Virus record (IMG/VR): IMGVR_UViG_3300043331_001319
Location: 1-45,373 of that record
DNA length: 45,373 nucleotides
Strand: one strand, 5' to 3'
Origin: a virus
Both the position numbers and the translations under genes were made by a program. This document shows, one piece after another, positions 32,265-39,308 of the stretch; the stretch's first letter is position 1, and each line of letters opens with the position of its first letter. The notes beneath the pieces were generated by a model, which was given only the letters and a program-made list of their open reading frames with translations, was not told the DNA's origin and ran no database searches.

Positions 32265-32265
32265 C

Positions 32266-33774
32266 TCAGTGCACCCCCACGAACTGATCCGCGGGCCGAC
32301 CCTGTCCGGCGCGGTGGGCACGGAACAGCTTGGCCAGCGCTTCGAACCCGAACGCGGCCGCATCCACCTGGTCGTCGTGCGCGCCGTTCGGGAACGCCAG
32401 GTGCTCATCACGGAAGACGGCGTGCGACGAGCCGCTCCACGGCAGATCCACCATCCGGTAGTTGCCGACCTCCCACTGGGCGGCGTAGTTCTCCGCTCTC
32501 AGCTCCTTCGAGCCCGACGCCGGCAGGACGTGCGCATTGAACCCGCTCATCATCGTCACGAACTCGATCTCGCGCTCCTTCCCGCTCGCGCCGCCCTCCT
32601 TCTGTCCAATCTGGATCACCACTCCGTACTCCTCAGCGTCCCGTTCTGCGGTGGCGACCATGATGCGGTCGCGCTTCCCCGGTCCCCACTGTCCACGCAC
32701 CACGTCCACCACGTAGTACAGGCCGGTCAAGACGTCCACCGCCCCCAGCACTCCGACCGTGTAGTCGCCACCGTTCTCGGTCGCCGCCTCATCCCAGGAC
32801 CGCACGTAGTAGACGTGCGCTCCGCGCGGCGCAGCGGGCACTCTCCGCTCTCCGAACCACTCCAGCTTGAACTGATTCCCTTCACGGGGGACGGGCCGTT
32901 GCTGGTACAGGCTGCTCCACGTGTACGATGACGACGAGCCCCGGATTCTCTCCAGCGCCTCCTCGTCGTACCGCTCCGGGCACAGCGCGTCACCCTCCTC
33001 CCGCCAGTCCTCCACCGGGAGCACGTTTTCGGGCAGCACCTCATCCACGGGCTCGTGCAGGGCGTCGAACCGCATCAGGTACCAGAGTTCGTTCCGCTCG
33101 GCGGCGTTCTCCATCACCATCCCGGCCAGGTCTGACTCGTGCCAGCGGGTCATCACCAGCACCACCGCTCCATCGGGCTCCAGCCGCGTCTGCAGGGTCG
33201 AGTCGTACCACTCCCACTGCTGCTGACGGAACCGCTCCGACGCCACGTCCTTCTCGTTCTTGACCGGGTCATCGATGATCGCCAGGTGCGCCCCGCGTCC
33301 GGTGATCGGACCACCGACACCAGCTGCCCACATCCCGCCACCCTGGGGCGTCGTCCACAGTCGGACCGCCTCCATGTCGAGCTGCCCACCGCCCTCAACG
33401 TAGATCGCGCGTGCTCGGCGGCTGAACTCGAACGCCAGGTCGGCACCGTACGAGGCCAGCCCCACCCACCGCTCGGGGAACCGGTGCAGGTAGTACGCGG
33501 GCAGCATCCGGCTGAACGTCTCCGACTTGCCGTGTCGGGGCGGCATCAGCACGATCAGCCGCCGGATCTCCCCGCTCACCACGCGCATGAAGATCTCGGC
33601 CGCGTGCCGGTTCACGTCGAACCACCGGAACCGCGGGTTCGCCCGCTTCGCCCAACCGATGATCGGCTCGCGCTTCCGCTGGAGCCGCTCGATCAGGTCT
33701 CTGTTCTCGGGGAGCAGGAGCTTCCGCTGGACTCGTGAACGGAGCTCTTCGATCCTCTCGGGCCGTGCCGCCAC
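32266..33774 (-). CDS. Terminase large subunit
   Basis: A 502-residue packaging ATPase and nuclease. Walker A is PPRHGKSE (78-85), Walker B LAIIDDP (164-170), and the coupling motif VVLVMTRWHESD (204-215). The C-terminal RNase-H-like nuclease shows SWDEAA (Asp328) and HDDQVDA (466-472) as metal-binding acidic residues. It docks on the portal, translocates DNA and cuts concatemers. The GTG start follows the small terminase gene by six bases. Confidence 0.95.
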   Translation of the reverse strand: MAARPERIEELRSRVQRKLLLPENRDLIERLQRKREPIIGWAKRANPRFRWFDVNRHAAEIFMRVVSGEIRRLIVLMPPRHGKSETFSRMLPAYYLHRFPERWVGLASYGADLAFEFSRRARAIYVEGGGQLDMEAVRLWTTPQGGGMWAAGVGGPITGRGAHLAIIDDPVKNEKDVASERFRQQQWEWYDSTLQTRLEPDGAVVLVMTRWHESDLAGMVMENAAERNELWYLMRFDALHEPVDEVLPENVLPVEDWREEGDALCPERYDEEALERIRGSSSSYTWSSLYQQRPVPREGNQFKLEWFGERRVPAAPRGAHVYYVRSWDEAATENGGDYTVGVLGAVDVLTGLYYVVDVVRGQWGPGKRDRIMVATAERDAEEYGVVIQIGQKEGGASGKEREIEFVTMMSGFNAHVLPASGSKELRAENYAAQWEVGNYRMVDLPWSGSSHAVFRDEHLAFPNGAHDDQVDAAAFGFEALAKLFRAHRAGQGRPADQFVGVH

Positions 33775-33780
33775 CGCGGC

Positions 33781-34371
33781 CTACTTCCGGCCGTTCTCAG
33801 AGCGCTCGAACAGGATCCTGTCGAGCGTTCTCAGCTCCTCCTCGTCCATGGCATCGACATCGAGCGGCACCTCACGAGTCTCGATCGGACCGCCATCGGC
33901 TCCGGTATGCTCGTGCCGATTCACCTCACGCCAGCCCGCCTGCGTCTTCAGGTAGAAGATCTTCGCCGTCAGGTTCCCGCCTCGGCCGCAGTGTTCGCAC
34001 ACCCCCGACGTGGCGTCCGAGTAGAGGCTCGTGGCGACGGTCATGATCGCGGTCGCCTTGCCGGCTTTATACGCTGCCATTAGCAGCGGGTCCTCGTCCA
34101 GCCGCCGGAACATCGTCCGTTCGCTCAGCCCGAAGTAGTCAGCCAGCTGCTCCAGCGTCAGGACTGCCGCGAGCCGCTCGACCCGCGCTCGGTCACCTTC
34201 CGAGAACGTGCCGTCCTCGTTCTCCAGGTTCCCGCGGGCTCGCGGCCTGCCGTTCGCGGTGGACACGGCGCCCTCGCGGTGGGCGGCACACAGGCTCTCG
34301 CCGTCAGGGCTCGGCTTCTTGCAGGGTCGCCCGCTGGCCGTCCGACCGCCGAGGTCGCCGCAGGTGATCAC
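33781..34371 (-). CDS. Terminase small subunit-like DNA-binding protein
   Basis: A 196-residue protein directly before the large terminase. Residues 1-30 carry a Cys/His cluster (CGDLGG, CKKPSPDGESLCAAH) that may bind zinc; residues 70-92 are a helix-turn-helix (LTLEQLADYFGLSERTMFRR); a CEHC follows near 124 and NLTAKIFYLKTQAGWRE is typical of small terminases. It would recognise the packaging site and load the large subunit. GTG start, 4-base overlap. Confidence 0.8.
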   Translation of the reverse strand: MITCGDLGGRTASGRPCKKPSPDGESLCAAHREGAVSTANGRPRARGNLENEDGTFSEGDRARVERLAAVLTLEQLADYFGLSERTMFRRLDEDPLLMAAYKAGKATAIMTVATSLYSDATSGVCEHCGRGGNLTAKIFYLKTQAGWREVNRHEHTGADGGPIETREVPLDVDAMDEEELRTLDRILFERSENGRK

Positions 34372-34955
34372 CGTTCGGGGAACAGCCCCATCTGCTCTTC
34401 CACCACATCGTCCAGCTCACCCGCCACCCGCGGATAGAGCGCCTTGTACTCGTCACGCAGGAAGTCCGCCTTCGTCATCCCGCGCATCCGACCCTCTCGT
34501 GTGTGCACGTCGTACGCGTACTCCGGGATCTCGGCTCGTTCCTGCCGCGCGTCCAGCAGGTCCTCGTCGACCACGGCCCGATCCACGAGCTCCCGATCGT
34601 ACAGGAGCACGGCGGCGTGGTCGGCGTCCCGGCTCTTCCGGCACAGGGCGAGCATGATCGCGGCCTTGGCTACGAACACCCGCCCACCCTTCGGTCCCTT
34701 CTTGACCTTCGTCACCTCGCGCCACCCCTCGGCGAGGGCGAGGACCTCCTTCGTGATCACACCGAAGCAGTCCTCAGCGGAGATCGTCAGGGCTCTCCGC
34801 CAGAAGTACGGTCCGTACCCGCTGACCGCCATCTCCAGCCCCCAGTACGAGGCCATCTTGGCGTCTCCGCGGCGGACCGCCTTCTGCAGCGCCGACGCGA
34901 CCTCGAACAGGTTGTATCCGCGGTCGGTCTTCGCCTCGAAGCGTCTCTCGGCCAC
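34368..34955 (-). CDS. Stand-alone RarA/MgsA C-terminal domain protein
   Basis: A 195-residue protein that aligns by eye with the C-terminal domain of RarA/MgsA/WHIP AAA+ proteins, without the ATPase part. FEVASALQKAVRRGDAKMAS, YWGLEMAVSGYGPYFWRRAL and TISAEDCFG match the S-x-KS-RG...YW...GEDP...RR...ASED pattern, and HTREGRMRGMTKADFLRDE matches its end. In RarA this part mediates oligomerisation and SSB or fork interaction, so the phage protein may modulate host RarA or replication-fork repair. GTG 34955 has GGGAGGAAAC; the open frame to 35213 is rejected. Confidence 0.75.
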   Translation of the reverse strand: MAERRFEAKTDRGYNLFEVASALQKAVRRGDAKMASYWGLEMAVSGYGPYFWRRALTISAEDCFGVITKEVLALAEGWREVTKVKKGPKGGRVFVAKAAIMLALCRKSRDADHAAVLLYDRELVDRAVVDEDLLDARQERAEIPEYAYDVHTREGRMRGMTKADFLRDEYKALYPRVAGELDDVVEEQMGLFPER

Positions 34956-35014
34956 GTTTCCTCCCTTCGTTGGGTTAGAGGGTAAATGTAACTCCCGCAA
35001 TCTCTTACGGGTAT

Positions 35015-35752
35015 CTACCCTCCGGGCTGTCTGCGCGGCACGTTGATCTTCGTCTGATAGATTCCCTTGCCCATCCGCATCGACACGAACCGACCCCACT
35101 TCTCCTTCACTCGGGCCTCGTCCCGGGCCACCCGGGCGGTCGAGCGGAACAGCGTGTCCCCGCCCGCGTTCGTCTCCTGCTTCTGAGCGAACAGATACCT
35201 CCGCTCCACCCACACGATGCGGTCCTTCAGCAGGTGCTGCAGCGCGAAGTCCACCGAGTACCTGGTCCGCAGCATGTCATCGAGCCGGTACTCCCGGCCG
35301 ATCACTCCCATCACCCCGCCGCCGCAGCGGCCGCTCAGCTTGAACGGGTCAGTGTCCTGGAACTTGCGACGGTCGAACGCCTCGTTGAACCCGAACAGCG
35401 TCACTCCGACGTCGTACGCACAGACGGTCGTGACCTCCAGGACGTGCAGGATCTCATCCCTGGTCAGCCACCGCCCGCGGTCGTACCCGGCACCGATCGA
35501 GAAGCACCCGCTGATGTCGTCGTCCATCAGAATCAGGCACTCGTCCTCGAAATGGTCCAGGCACCAGTTCGAGACCGCCGCACCCCCCTCGTACTCGTCC
35601 GGGATCGGTACCAGATCTTCACGGCCGGTCAGCTCCTCGTACAGCTCGACCTCGCTCTCGGGAACGACAATCGTCGCCGACGGGATCACGCGGTGGGTGG
35701 TCATCGAGTCGGACCGGCCACGACTCCGGATCACGATCCGGTGCAGGCTCAC
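35015..35752 (-). CDS. TAGT-like glycosyltransferase (candidate DNA base modification)
   Basis: A 245-residue GT-A-type protein. RIVIRSRGRSDSMTTHRVIP (5-24), ATIVVPESEVELYEEL (26-41), and LMDDDISG with the DDD metal motif at 77-79 match TET-associated glycosyltransferase-like enzymes of phages, which are proposed to add sugars to modified bases in DNA. Later it has SVDFALQHLLKDRIVWVERR, a helix-rich C-terminal half. It overlaps the ParB-fold gene upstream by 4 bases, a pairing reported for hypermodification loci. No TET/JBP dioxygenase is seen in the window, so the modified base and substrate are unknown. Confidence 0.7.
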   Translation of the reverse strand: MSLHRIVIRSRGRSDSMTTHRVIPSATIVVPESEVELYEELTGREDLVPIPDEYEGGAAVSNWCLDHFEDECLILMDDDISGCFSIGAGYDRGRWLTRDEILHVLEVTTVCAYDVGVTLFGFNEAFDRRKFQDTDPFKLSGRCGGGVMGVIGREYRLDDMLRTRYSVDFALQHLLKDRIVWVERRYLFAQKQETNAGGDTLFRSTARVARDEARVKEKWGRFVSMRMGKGIYQTKINVPRRQPGG

Positions 35753-36441
35753 TCCTTCAGCATCCCCAGCACCTGCGAGCCCTCGACCACGCGGCCCAGG
35801 CCCAGCGAGCCCTGCTTGTGCGGGATCAAGACCTTCCGGAGACCGAACTTCTCGACCGCGTTCAGCCAGTCACGCTGGTCACGGAACACTAGCACGATGT
35901 AGTCGTAGTGCTCGTATGCCCGCAGGTCCATCTCGTCGGGTCCGCCGGTCTCCTTCTCAGCTGCCTTCTGCGCGCGGCTCAGCATCTTCTCCATGTCCGA
36001 CCGTCGGAACCCGGTTCCCTCGACTCCGCTCCGCTCGTCGATCTCCTGGAGGAGGGCCAGCAGCAGGCCCTCGTCGCCCCAACCGCCCAGCTCGACCAGG
36101 CGGTTGTCGGCGATCACGTACGCGCCGTGCTCGTCGTCCTCGATGTACACGCCGCGGACGACGGGCACCAGCCACTTCGGGCCCTCCTTCTGGATCCCGT
36201 CGGGCGGCGGCGCGCCAGCCGCCTGGAGCGCCTCCAGGGTCTCCACTCGGCCGTGGCCCACCAGCAGGTGGCCGTTCGTCTCGTTCACGATCACCGGGTT
36301 CACGAACCCGAACCGACCGAAGCTCGCTCGCAGGGCGCTGACGTCGTGGTCCTTCGGATTGCGCGGCCACTTGGCGATCTCTTGCAGGTCCAGGTACTCG
36401 ATCGACAGCTGGCGGCCGTTCTCGGTCTTCTTCGTCTTCAT
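35749..36441 (-). CDS. ParB-like nuclease-fold protein
   Basis: A 230-residue protein with an N-terminal ParB/Srx domain. NPKDHDVSALRASFGRFGFV (28-47), PVIVNETNGHLLVGHGRVET with the GHGR motif (62-65), LEALQAAG and VIADNRLVELGGWGDE are characteristic. Such domains occur next to phage DNA-modification enzymes. The C-terminal half contains a strand-rich segment (YDYIVLVFRDQRDWLNAVEK). ATGA overlap with the gene upstream and GTGA with the glycosyltransferase gene downstream. Confidence 0.85.
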   Translation of the reverse strand: MKTKKTENGRQLSIEYLDLQEIAKWPRNPKDHDVSALRASFGRFGFVNPVIVNETNGHLLVGHGRVETLEALQAAGAPPPDGIQKEGPKWLVPVVRGVYIEDDEHGAYVIADNRLVELGGWGDEGLLLALLQEIDERSGVEGTGFRRSDMEKMLSRAQKAAEKETGGPDEMDLRAYEHYDYIVLVFRDQRDWLNAVEKFGLRKVLIPHKQGSLGLGRVVEGSQVLGMLKE

Positions 36442-36863
36442 CGACCGAGCAGCCCGCGGACTCGCCTGCCAACCGCCCGCACAGGACTCTCCTCGTCCTC
36501 GATCTCGAACTCACCCTCGTGCGTCTTCACGCGGCGCTTGTAGTACGGCGGGCCGGTCAGCGCGATATCAAGGTCGGCGGAATGCGTGCCCGGCAGCAGG
36601 ACCTCGAACCCGCTCTCGTCGACCCCGGCATGCAGCGGATCGTGCCGCAGCGTCATCCCGCGCAGCATGCCCTTGAACTGCCAGTCGCGGCTGATCACCA
36701 GCACCTCCTGCGGCAGGTGCGGGAAGTCGGGCCCACTGCCGCCCGCGTATCGTTCGGGCGACCTCTCGGCGATCGAGCCCAGGTACTTCTGCAGGTAGGA
36801 CGGCGGAGCCAGCAGCGCCAGCGACGCCGCCGACGCCTGCACCAGGAAGTGTCGTCTCTCCAC
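36438..36863 (-). CDS. Hypothetical protein with Tat-like or signal-like N-terminus
   Basis: A 141-residue protein from GTG 36863, which lies just past the upstream stop and puts VERRHFLVQASAASLALLAP at the N-terminus: a twin-Arg followed by a moderately hydrophobic stretch, like a Tat signal. An earlier ATG at 36893 is possible. The remainder (DFPHLPQEVLVISRDWQFKG; EVLLPGTHSADLDIALTGPP) is beta-rich and ends in charged residues. No family recognised; export is a hypothesis only. Confidence 0.65.
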   Translation of the reverse strand: MERRHFLVQASAASLALLAPPSYLQKYLGSIAERSPERYAGGSGPDFPHLPQEVLVISRDWQFKGMLRGMTLRHDPLHAGVDESGFEVLLPGTHSADLDIALTGPPYYKRRVKTHEGEFEIEDEESPVRAVGRRVRGLLGR

Positions 36864-36865
36864 TC

Positions 36866-36994
36866 TCAGCCTCGCTTCCTCTTCTTGCTGCATCGGCCTG
36901 CGTGCAGCACCAGCTCCTTGGACGTCATCATGAACTCGCGCTTGCAGTGTCGGCAGCGTCTCGGCTTGGCGATCCTCGATTCACCCGCCTCCAC
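36866..36994 (-). CDS. Tiny zinc-finger protein (42 aa)
   Basis: From GTG 36994, overlapping the previous stop, 42 residues: VEAGESRIAKPRRCRHCKRE, then FMMTSKELVLHAGRC, giving C-x2-C-x13-H-x3-C, a CCHC finger, with a basic tail (KKRKRG). The open frame reaches 37081 but is Arg/Gly-rich shadow there. Probable nucleic-acid-binding mini-protein. Confidence 0.65.
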   Translation of the reverse strand: MEAGESRIAKPRRCRHCKREFMMTSKELVLHAGRCSKKRKRG

Positions 36995-37217
36995 TCCTCC
37001 GGCCCGCCGCCTCCAGCGCCTCCCGCAGCCGTCGCGCGCTCGACGCGTGCGGCTTCGACCTCGGCCGGGGATCGAACACATGCTTCTTGCGGCTCGACCA
37101 CGGCCGGTCGGGCACGAGCTGCATTCCGAACGCCTTCCTCAGCCGCTTGCGGTCCTTCCGGTCGGCTCGCCTCAGCAACCGCCGCAGATGCGACCGCGAC
37201 GGCCCGTCACTACCCAC
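36981..37217 (-). CDS. Small very basic protein
   Basis: A 78-residue protein with many Arg and Lys residues (RSHLRRLLRRADRKDRKRLR; SRKKHVFDPRPRSKPH). GTG start overlapping the stop upstream. It may bind nucleic acid. No family recognised. Confidence 0.6.
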   Translation of the reverse strand: MGSDGPSRSHLRRLLRRADRKDRKRLRKAFGMQLVPDRPWSSRKKHVFDPRPRSKPHASSARRLREALEAAGRRSGGG

Positions 37218-37398
37218 GGCTCGCCCGGGCCTTCTCCTTGCCCAGGCACTCGTTGCAGAGCTCTCCGCTGGCCGGCCGCTCTCCCTCGGGCAGCTCCTGC
37301 CGCTTCGTGCTCGCCATATCCTTCGTCGCTCGGAAATGCTGACACTCCGGCATCCAGTGCCAGGTGTCCAGGTAGTACCGCCGCACGTACTCGGTCAC
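37210..37398 (-). CDS. Small protein with CNEC motif
   Basis: A 62-residue protein (MTEYVRRYYLDTWHWMPECQ at the start). CQHF and CNEC could form a zinc site. GTG start with GTGA overlap. Function unknown. Confidence 0.65.
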   Translation of the reverse strand: MTEYVRRYYLDTWHWMPECQHFRATKDMASTKRQELPEGERPASGELCNECLGKEKARASRG

Positions 37399-37757
37399 GC
37401 CGCCTCCTCGTCCTCATCGTCCTCGGGCGGCGGCGGGGAGCCCGCCGCCATGCCGGCGTCGAACCCGGTCTCGAACATGTCGATCTGCTCGGCCAGCAGC
37501 CGCTTCAGTCCGACGCTCATATCCGTTCCTTCCAGGAGCTCCAGCTTGTCGTCCACCTGGACCGTCGACAGGCTCGACTTCTCCAGCTGCCCACGAATCC
37601 GGCGCAGGTTCGTGATGCGGTCGCTGACCGCGTTGCGCAGCTCTACCAGCTGATCGCGATCGACTTGGACGGTGGTCTTCTCGGGCTCCAACAGGACCTC
37701 CTCGTGATCGGTGGGCGGGTCAGGGATTACCACAACGCTAAGCGACCCACCCACCAC
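37395..37757 (-). CDS. Hypothetical helical protein with acidic tail
   Basis: A 120-residue protein. After a beta-strand start (LSVVVIPDPPTDHEEVLLEP), residues 33-65 are helical and charged (LVELRNAVSDRITNLRRIRG), and the end is Pro/Asp/Glu-rich. Start codon uncertain: GTG 37757 is the first and lacks a clear ribosome site, with GTG 37733 as an alternative. No family recognised. Confidence 0.6.
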   Translation of the reverse strand: MVGGSLSVVVIPDPPTDHEEVLLEPEKTTVQVDRDQLVELRNAVSDRITNLRRIRGQLEKSSLSTVQVDDKLELLEGTDMSVGLKRLLAEQIDMFETGFDAGMAAGSPPPPEDDEDEEAA

Positions 37758-37775
37758 ACGGCAAGCCCTACGCTC

Positions 37776-38063
37776 TCACAAGACCAGAAGCTGCAGGAGC
37801 TCCCCGGCGGCGACCTTCTGCACCTCCGACACATCGACCAGGATCAGGTACGCTTCCTTGCCATTCGGCTCGACTCGTCGCACGACTCCGGGGCCCGCCG
37901 GGGCCGGCTCTCCGACCGGCCGCGTCCCCTTCTGGACGGCGATCCCGATCTGCTTCTCTCCGACGTACCCGAGCAGCGTCCCTTCGAGCTTCTCCAGGAA
38001 CGCTTTGACGTGGGCACGCTTCTGCTCCATCTCGTCGCTGTTCGTGGCGCCAGGGTCTACCAC
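37776..38063 (-). CDS. Hypothetical protein (95 aa)
   Basis: A 95-residue protein from GTG 38063 with GGAGGTGTGAG overlapping the resolvase stop. An N-terminal helix (MEQKRAHVKAFLEKLEGTLL) is followed by a beta-hairpin region (YVGEKQIGIAVQKGTRPV; EAYLILVDVSEVQKVAAG). Function unknown; likely coupled to the resolvase. Confidence 0.7.
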   Translation of the reverse strand: MVDPGATNSDEMEQKRAHVKAFLEKLEGTLLGYVGEKQIGIAVQKGTRPVGEPAPAGPGVVRRVEPNGKEAYLILVDVSEVQKVAAGELLQLLVL

Positions 38064-38064
38064 C

Positions 38065-38523
38065 TCACACCTCCATCTCAGGGAGAACCTCGGTTGCACC
38101 GAACCGCGCCAACCAGTAGGCGTCGGCCTCGTCCTTGCTCATCTCACGCCCGCTCGACCTCAGCGCAGCGGCGACCATCTCCTCCTTCGACGCGTCACCC
38201 TTCACCGCGTACTTCTTCAGCTTCGACGTGTGGACTCCCACGTACGGGATTTTGAACCTCTCGGCGGCCACCATCAGGACCGCCGTCAGCCCGTTCAGCA
38301 GGAATCCGCTCCGCCCGCGATTGAAGGCGATGTCCTCGAACACCGCCAGGTCGACGCTACCGTTCCAGCCGCGCGCCTGGAACAGCCACTCGTCGAACGC
38401 GGTCAGCTTTTCGCCTTCCGTGCCGGAGAACTTCAGCTGCCCACTCGATGAACGGAGAGTACCGTCCCGGCTGACGTGCATGTAGCACCAGCCCGTGGTC
38501 GTCCCGACGTCGAGCCCAATCAC
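38065..38523 (-). CDS. RuvC-like Holliday junction resolvase
   Basis: A 152-residue RNase-H-fold nuclease. VIGLDVGTTTGW puts Asp5 in the first strand, VFEDIAF gives Glu63, and SKDEADAYWLA gives Asp131/Asp134: the D...E...D acidic set of RuvC/CCE1-like resolvases. VHTSKLKKYAVKGDASKEEM is also typical. It would cut four-way or branched DNA before packaging. The start is taken as GTG 38523 since the family begins with this motif; no clear ribosome site is visible and the frame stays open to 38904, overlapping the previous gene. Confidence 0.8.
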   Translation of the reverse strand: MIGLDVGTTTGWCYMHVSRDGTLRSSSGQLKFSGTEGEKLTAFDEWLFQARGWNGSVDLAVFEDIAFNRGRSGFLLNGLTAVLMVAAERFKIPYVGVHTSKLKKYAVKGDASKEEMVAAALRSSGREMSKDEADAYWLARFGATEVLPEMEV

Positions 38524-38689
38524 GTGCCGCCCGCTCTCGGAAGCATCCTTCGTGTAGCAGGCCAGCGGGCAGTACAAATACCGAGCGCCCACTACTGATT
38601 CCTGCGCCGCATTCAAGGCACCGCTCGCGGGTGTCGATCGCCCCCTCGTGGCGGTACACCGCCCAGCGGCCCGACAGGACCCTCTCCAT
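38357..38689 (-). CDS. Small zinc-binding protein overlapping the resolvase start
   Basis: A 110-residue frame, MERVLSGRWAVYRHEGAID at the start. RCLECG and LLHEGCFRE give a CxxC...HxxC site as in the 2925-3131 product. GGAGGAGGACG supports the ATG. The Zn-like part (1-60) looks real, but the frame then runs 50 residues into the resolvase gene in another frame, giving a 167-base overlap. That tail is Arg-rich and may be spurious, which could reflect a frameshift in the sequence. Confidence 0.6.
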   Translation of the reverse strand: MERVLSGRWAVYRHEGAIDTRERCLECGAGISSGRSVFVLPAGLLHEGCFRERAARDWARRRDDHGLVLHARQPGRYSPFIEWAAEVLRHGRRKADRVRRVAVPGARLER

Positions 38690-38885
38690 CGTCCTCCTCC
38701 TTCTCCACGGTCAGCCAGCCGCGGATCCCGGGCACGACGTCCGTCGTCTCCCAGTCGATGTCGACAGCTCCGTTCGCTACCAGCTTCCACGCCCGGCGGT
38801 TGGCGTCCTCCACGTCGTCCGCTCGCACCACCACCCGGCCCCGCTGCTCGACCGTCCGCAGCACCGTCACCACGAACTCGATCAC
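38613..38885 (-). CDS. Hypothetical small protein
   Basis: A 90-residue protein from GTG 38885 with GAGAGGGGGT upstream (VIEFVVTVLRTVEQRGRVVV, then RADDVEDANRRAWKLVANGA). The A.D.EDA..RA pattern is common in small phage proteins of unknown function. The last 25 residues overlap the next gene by 77 bases. The longer open frame to 39296 is rejected. Confidence 0.65.
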   Translation of the reverse strand: MIEFVVTVLRTVEQRGRVVVRADDVEDANRRAWKLVANGAVDIDWETTDVVPGIRGWLTVEKEEDDGEGPVGPLGGVPPRGGDRHPRAVP

Positions 38886-38896
38886 CGTACCCCCTC

Positions 38897-39214
38897 TCAG
38901 ACAAGCCCCTCGGCGAACAGGCGCGCCAGACGCGCCGCCTCGGCCTTCAGGTCGACTCCGTACCGACGCTCGTACGTCTCCTGGCCGCCGGTCTCGATCC
39001 GATCGTGACAAGGTACGCAGACCGGCGCGCAATCGGAATCCTTGCCCTTCACCCCGCCCATCCCGCGGGCGCTCGTGTGGTGCGGCACACACGGCCTCCG
39101 ACCGCACCCGGTACAGCTCATTCTCCGACAGAGCGCTGCCTGCCGACCGAACTGACGCTCTCGGAGTCTCTTCCGGCGCCTTGGATTGACGGGCGGAAGG
39201 GTGGAATGGCTCAC
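38897..39214 (-). CDS. HNH endonuclease
   Basis: A 105-residue protein from GTG 39214. A basic N-terminal region (NPRRRKRLRERQFGRQAALC) precedes an HNH fold: MSCTGCGRRPCVPHHTSARG, then CAPVCVPCHDRIETGGQE. CTGC and CVPC bind structural zinc; the His pair in VPHH and the His in CHDR are the probable catalytic histidines. It could be a packaging-associated or homing-type nuclease. The open frame to 39373 runs through the boundary repeat; GTG 39214 directly after that repeat is preferred, though no Shine-Dalgarno is obvious. Confidence 0.8.
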   Translation of the reverse strand: MSHSTLPPVNPRRRKRLRERQFGRQAALCRRMSCTGCGRRPCVPHHTSARGMGGVKGKDSDCAPVCVPCHDRIETGGQETYERRYGVDLKAEAARLARLFAEGLV

Positions 39215-39294
39215 GTAAAGGCACCGTAACAGCCACAAACCCGACCGGGTGGTAGTGGGATGAGGGTCCGGGGACGATCGGACCTGGACGGGCC
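39215..39294 (-). repeat. Operon-boundary repeat, copy A
   Basis: The most complete copy. The minus strand reads GGCCCGTCCAGG (39294-39283), a hairpin GGTCCG/CGGACC, CATCCCACTACCACCC, and GTGGCTGTTACGGTGCC then TTTAC directly before the HNH start codon. It shares its first box with copies D and E, its pyrimidine tract with B, C and D, and its last block with C. Confidence 0.65.
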
Positions 39295-39308
39295 ACCGCA
39301 GTCGGTTT

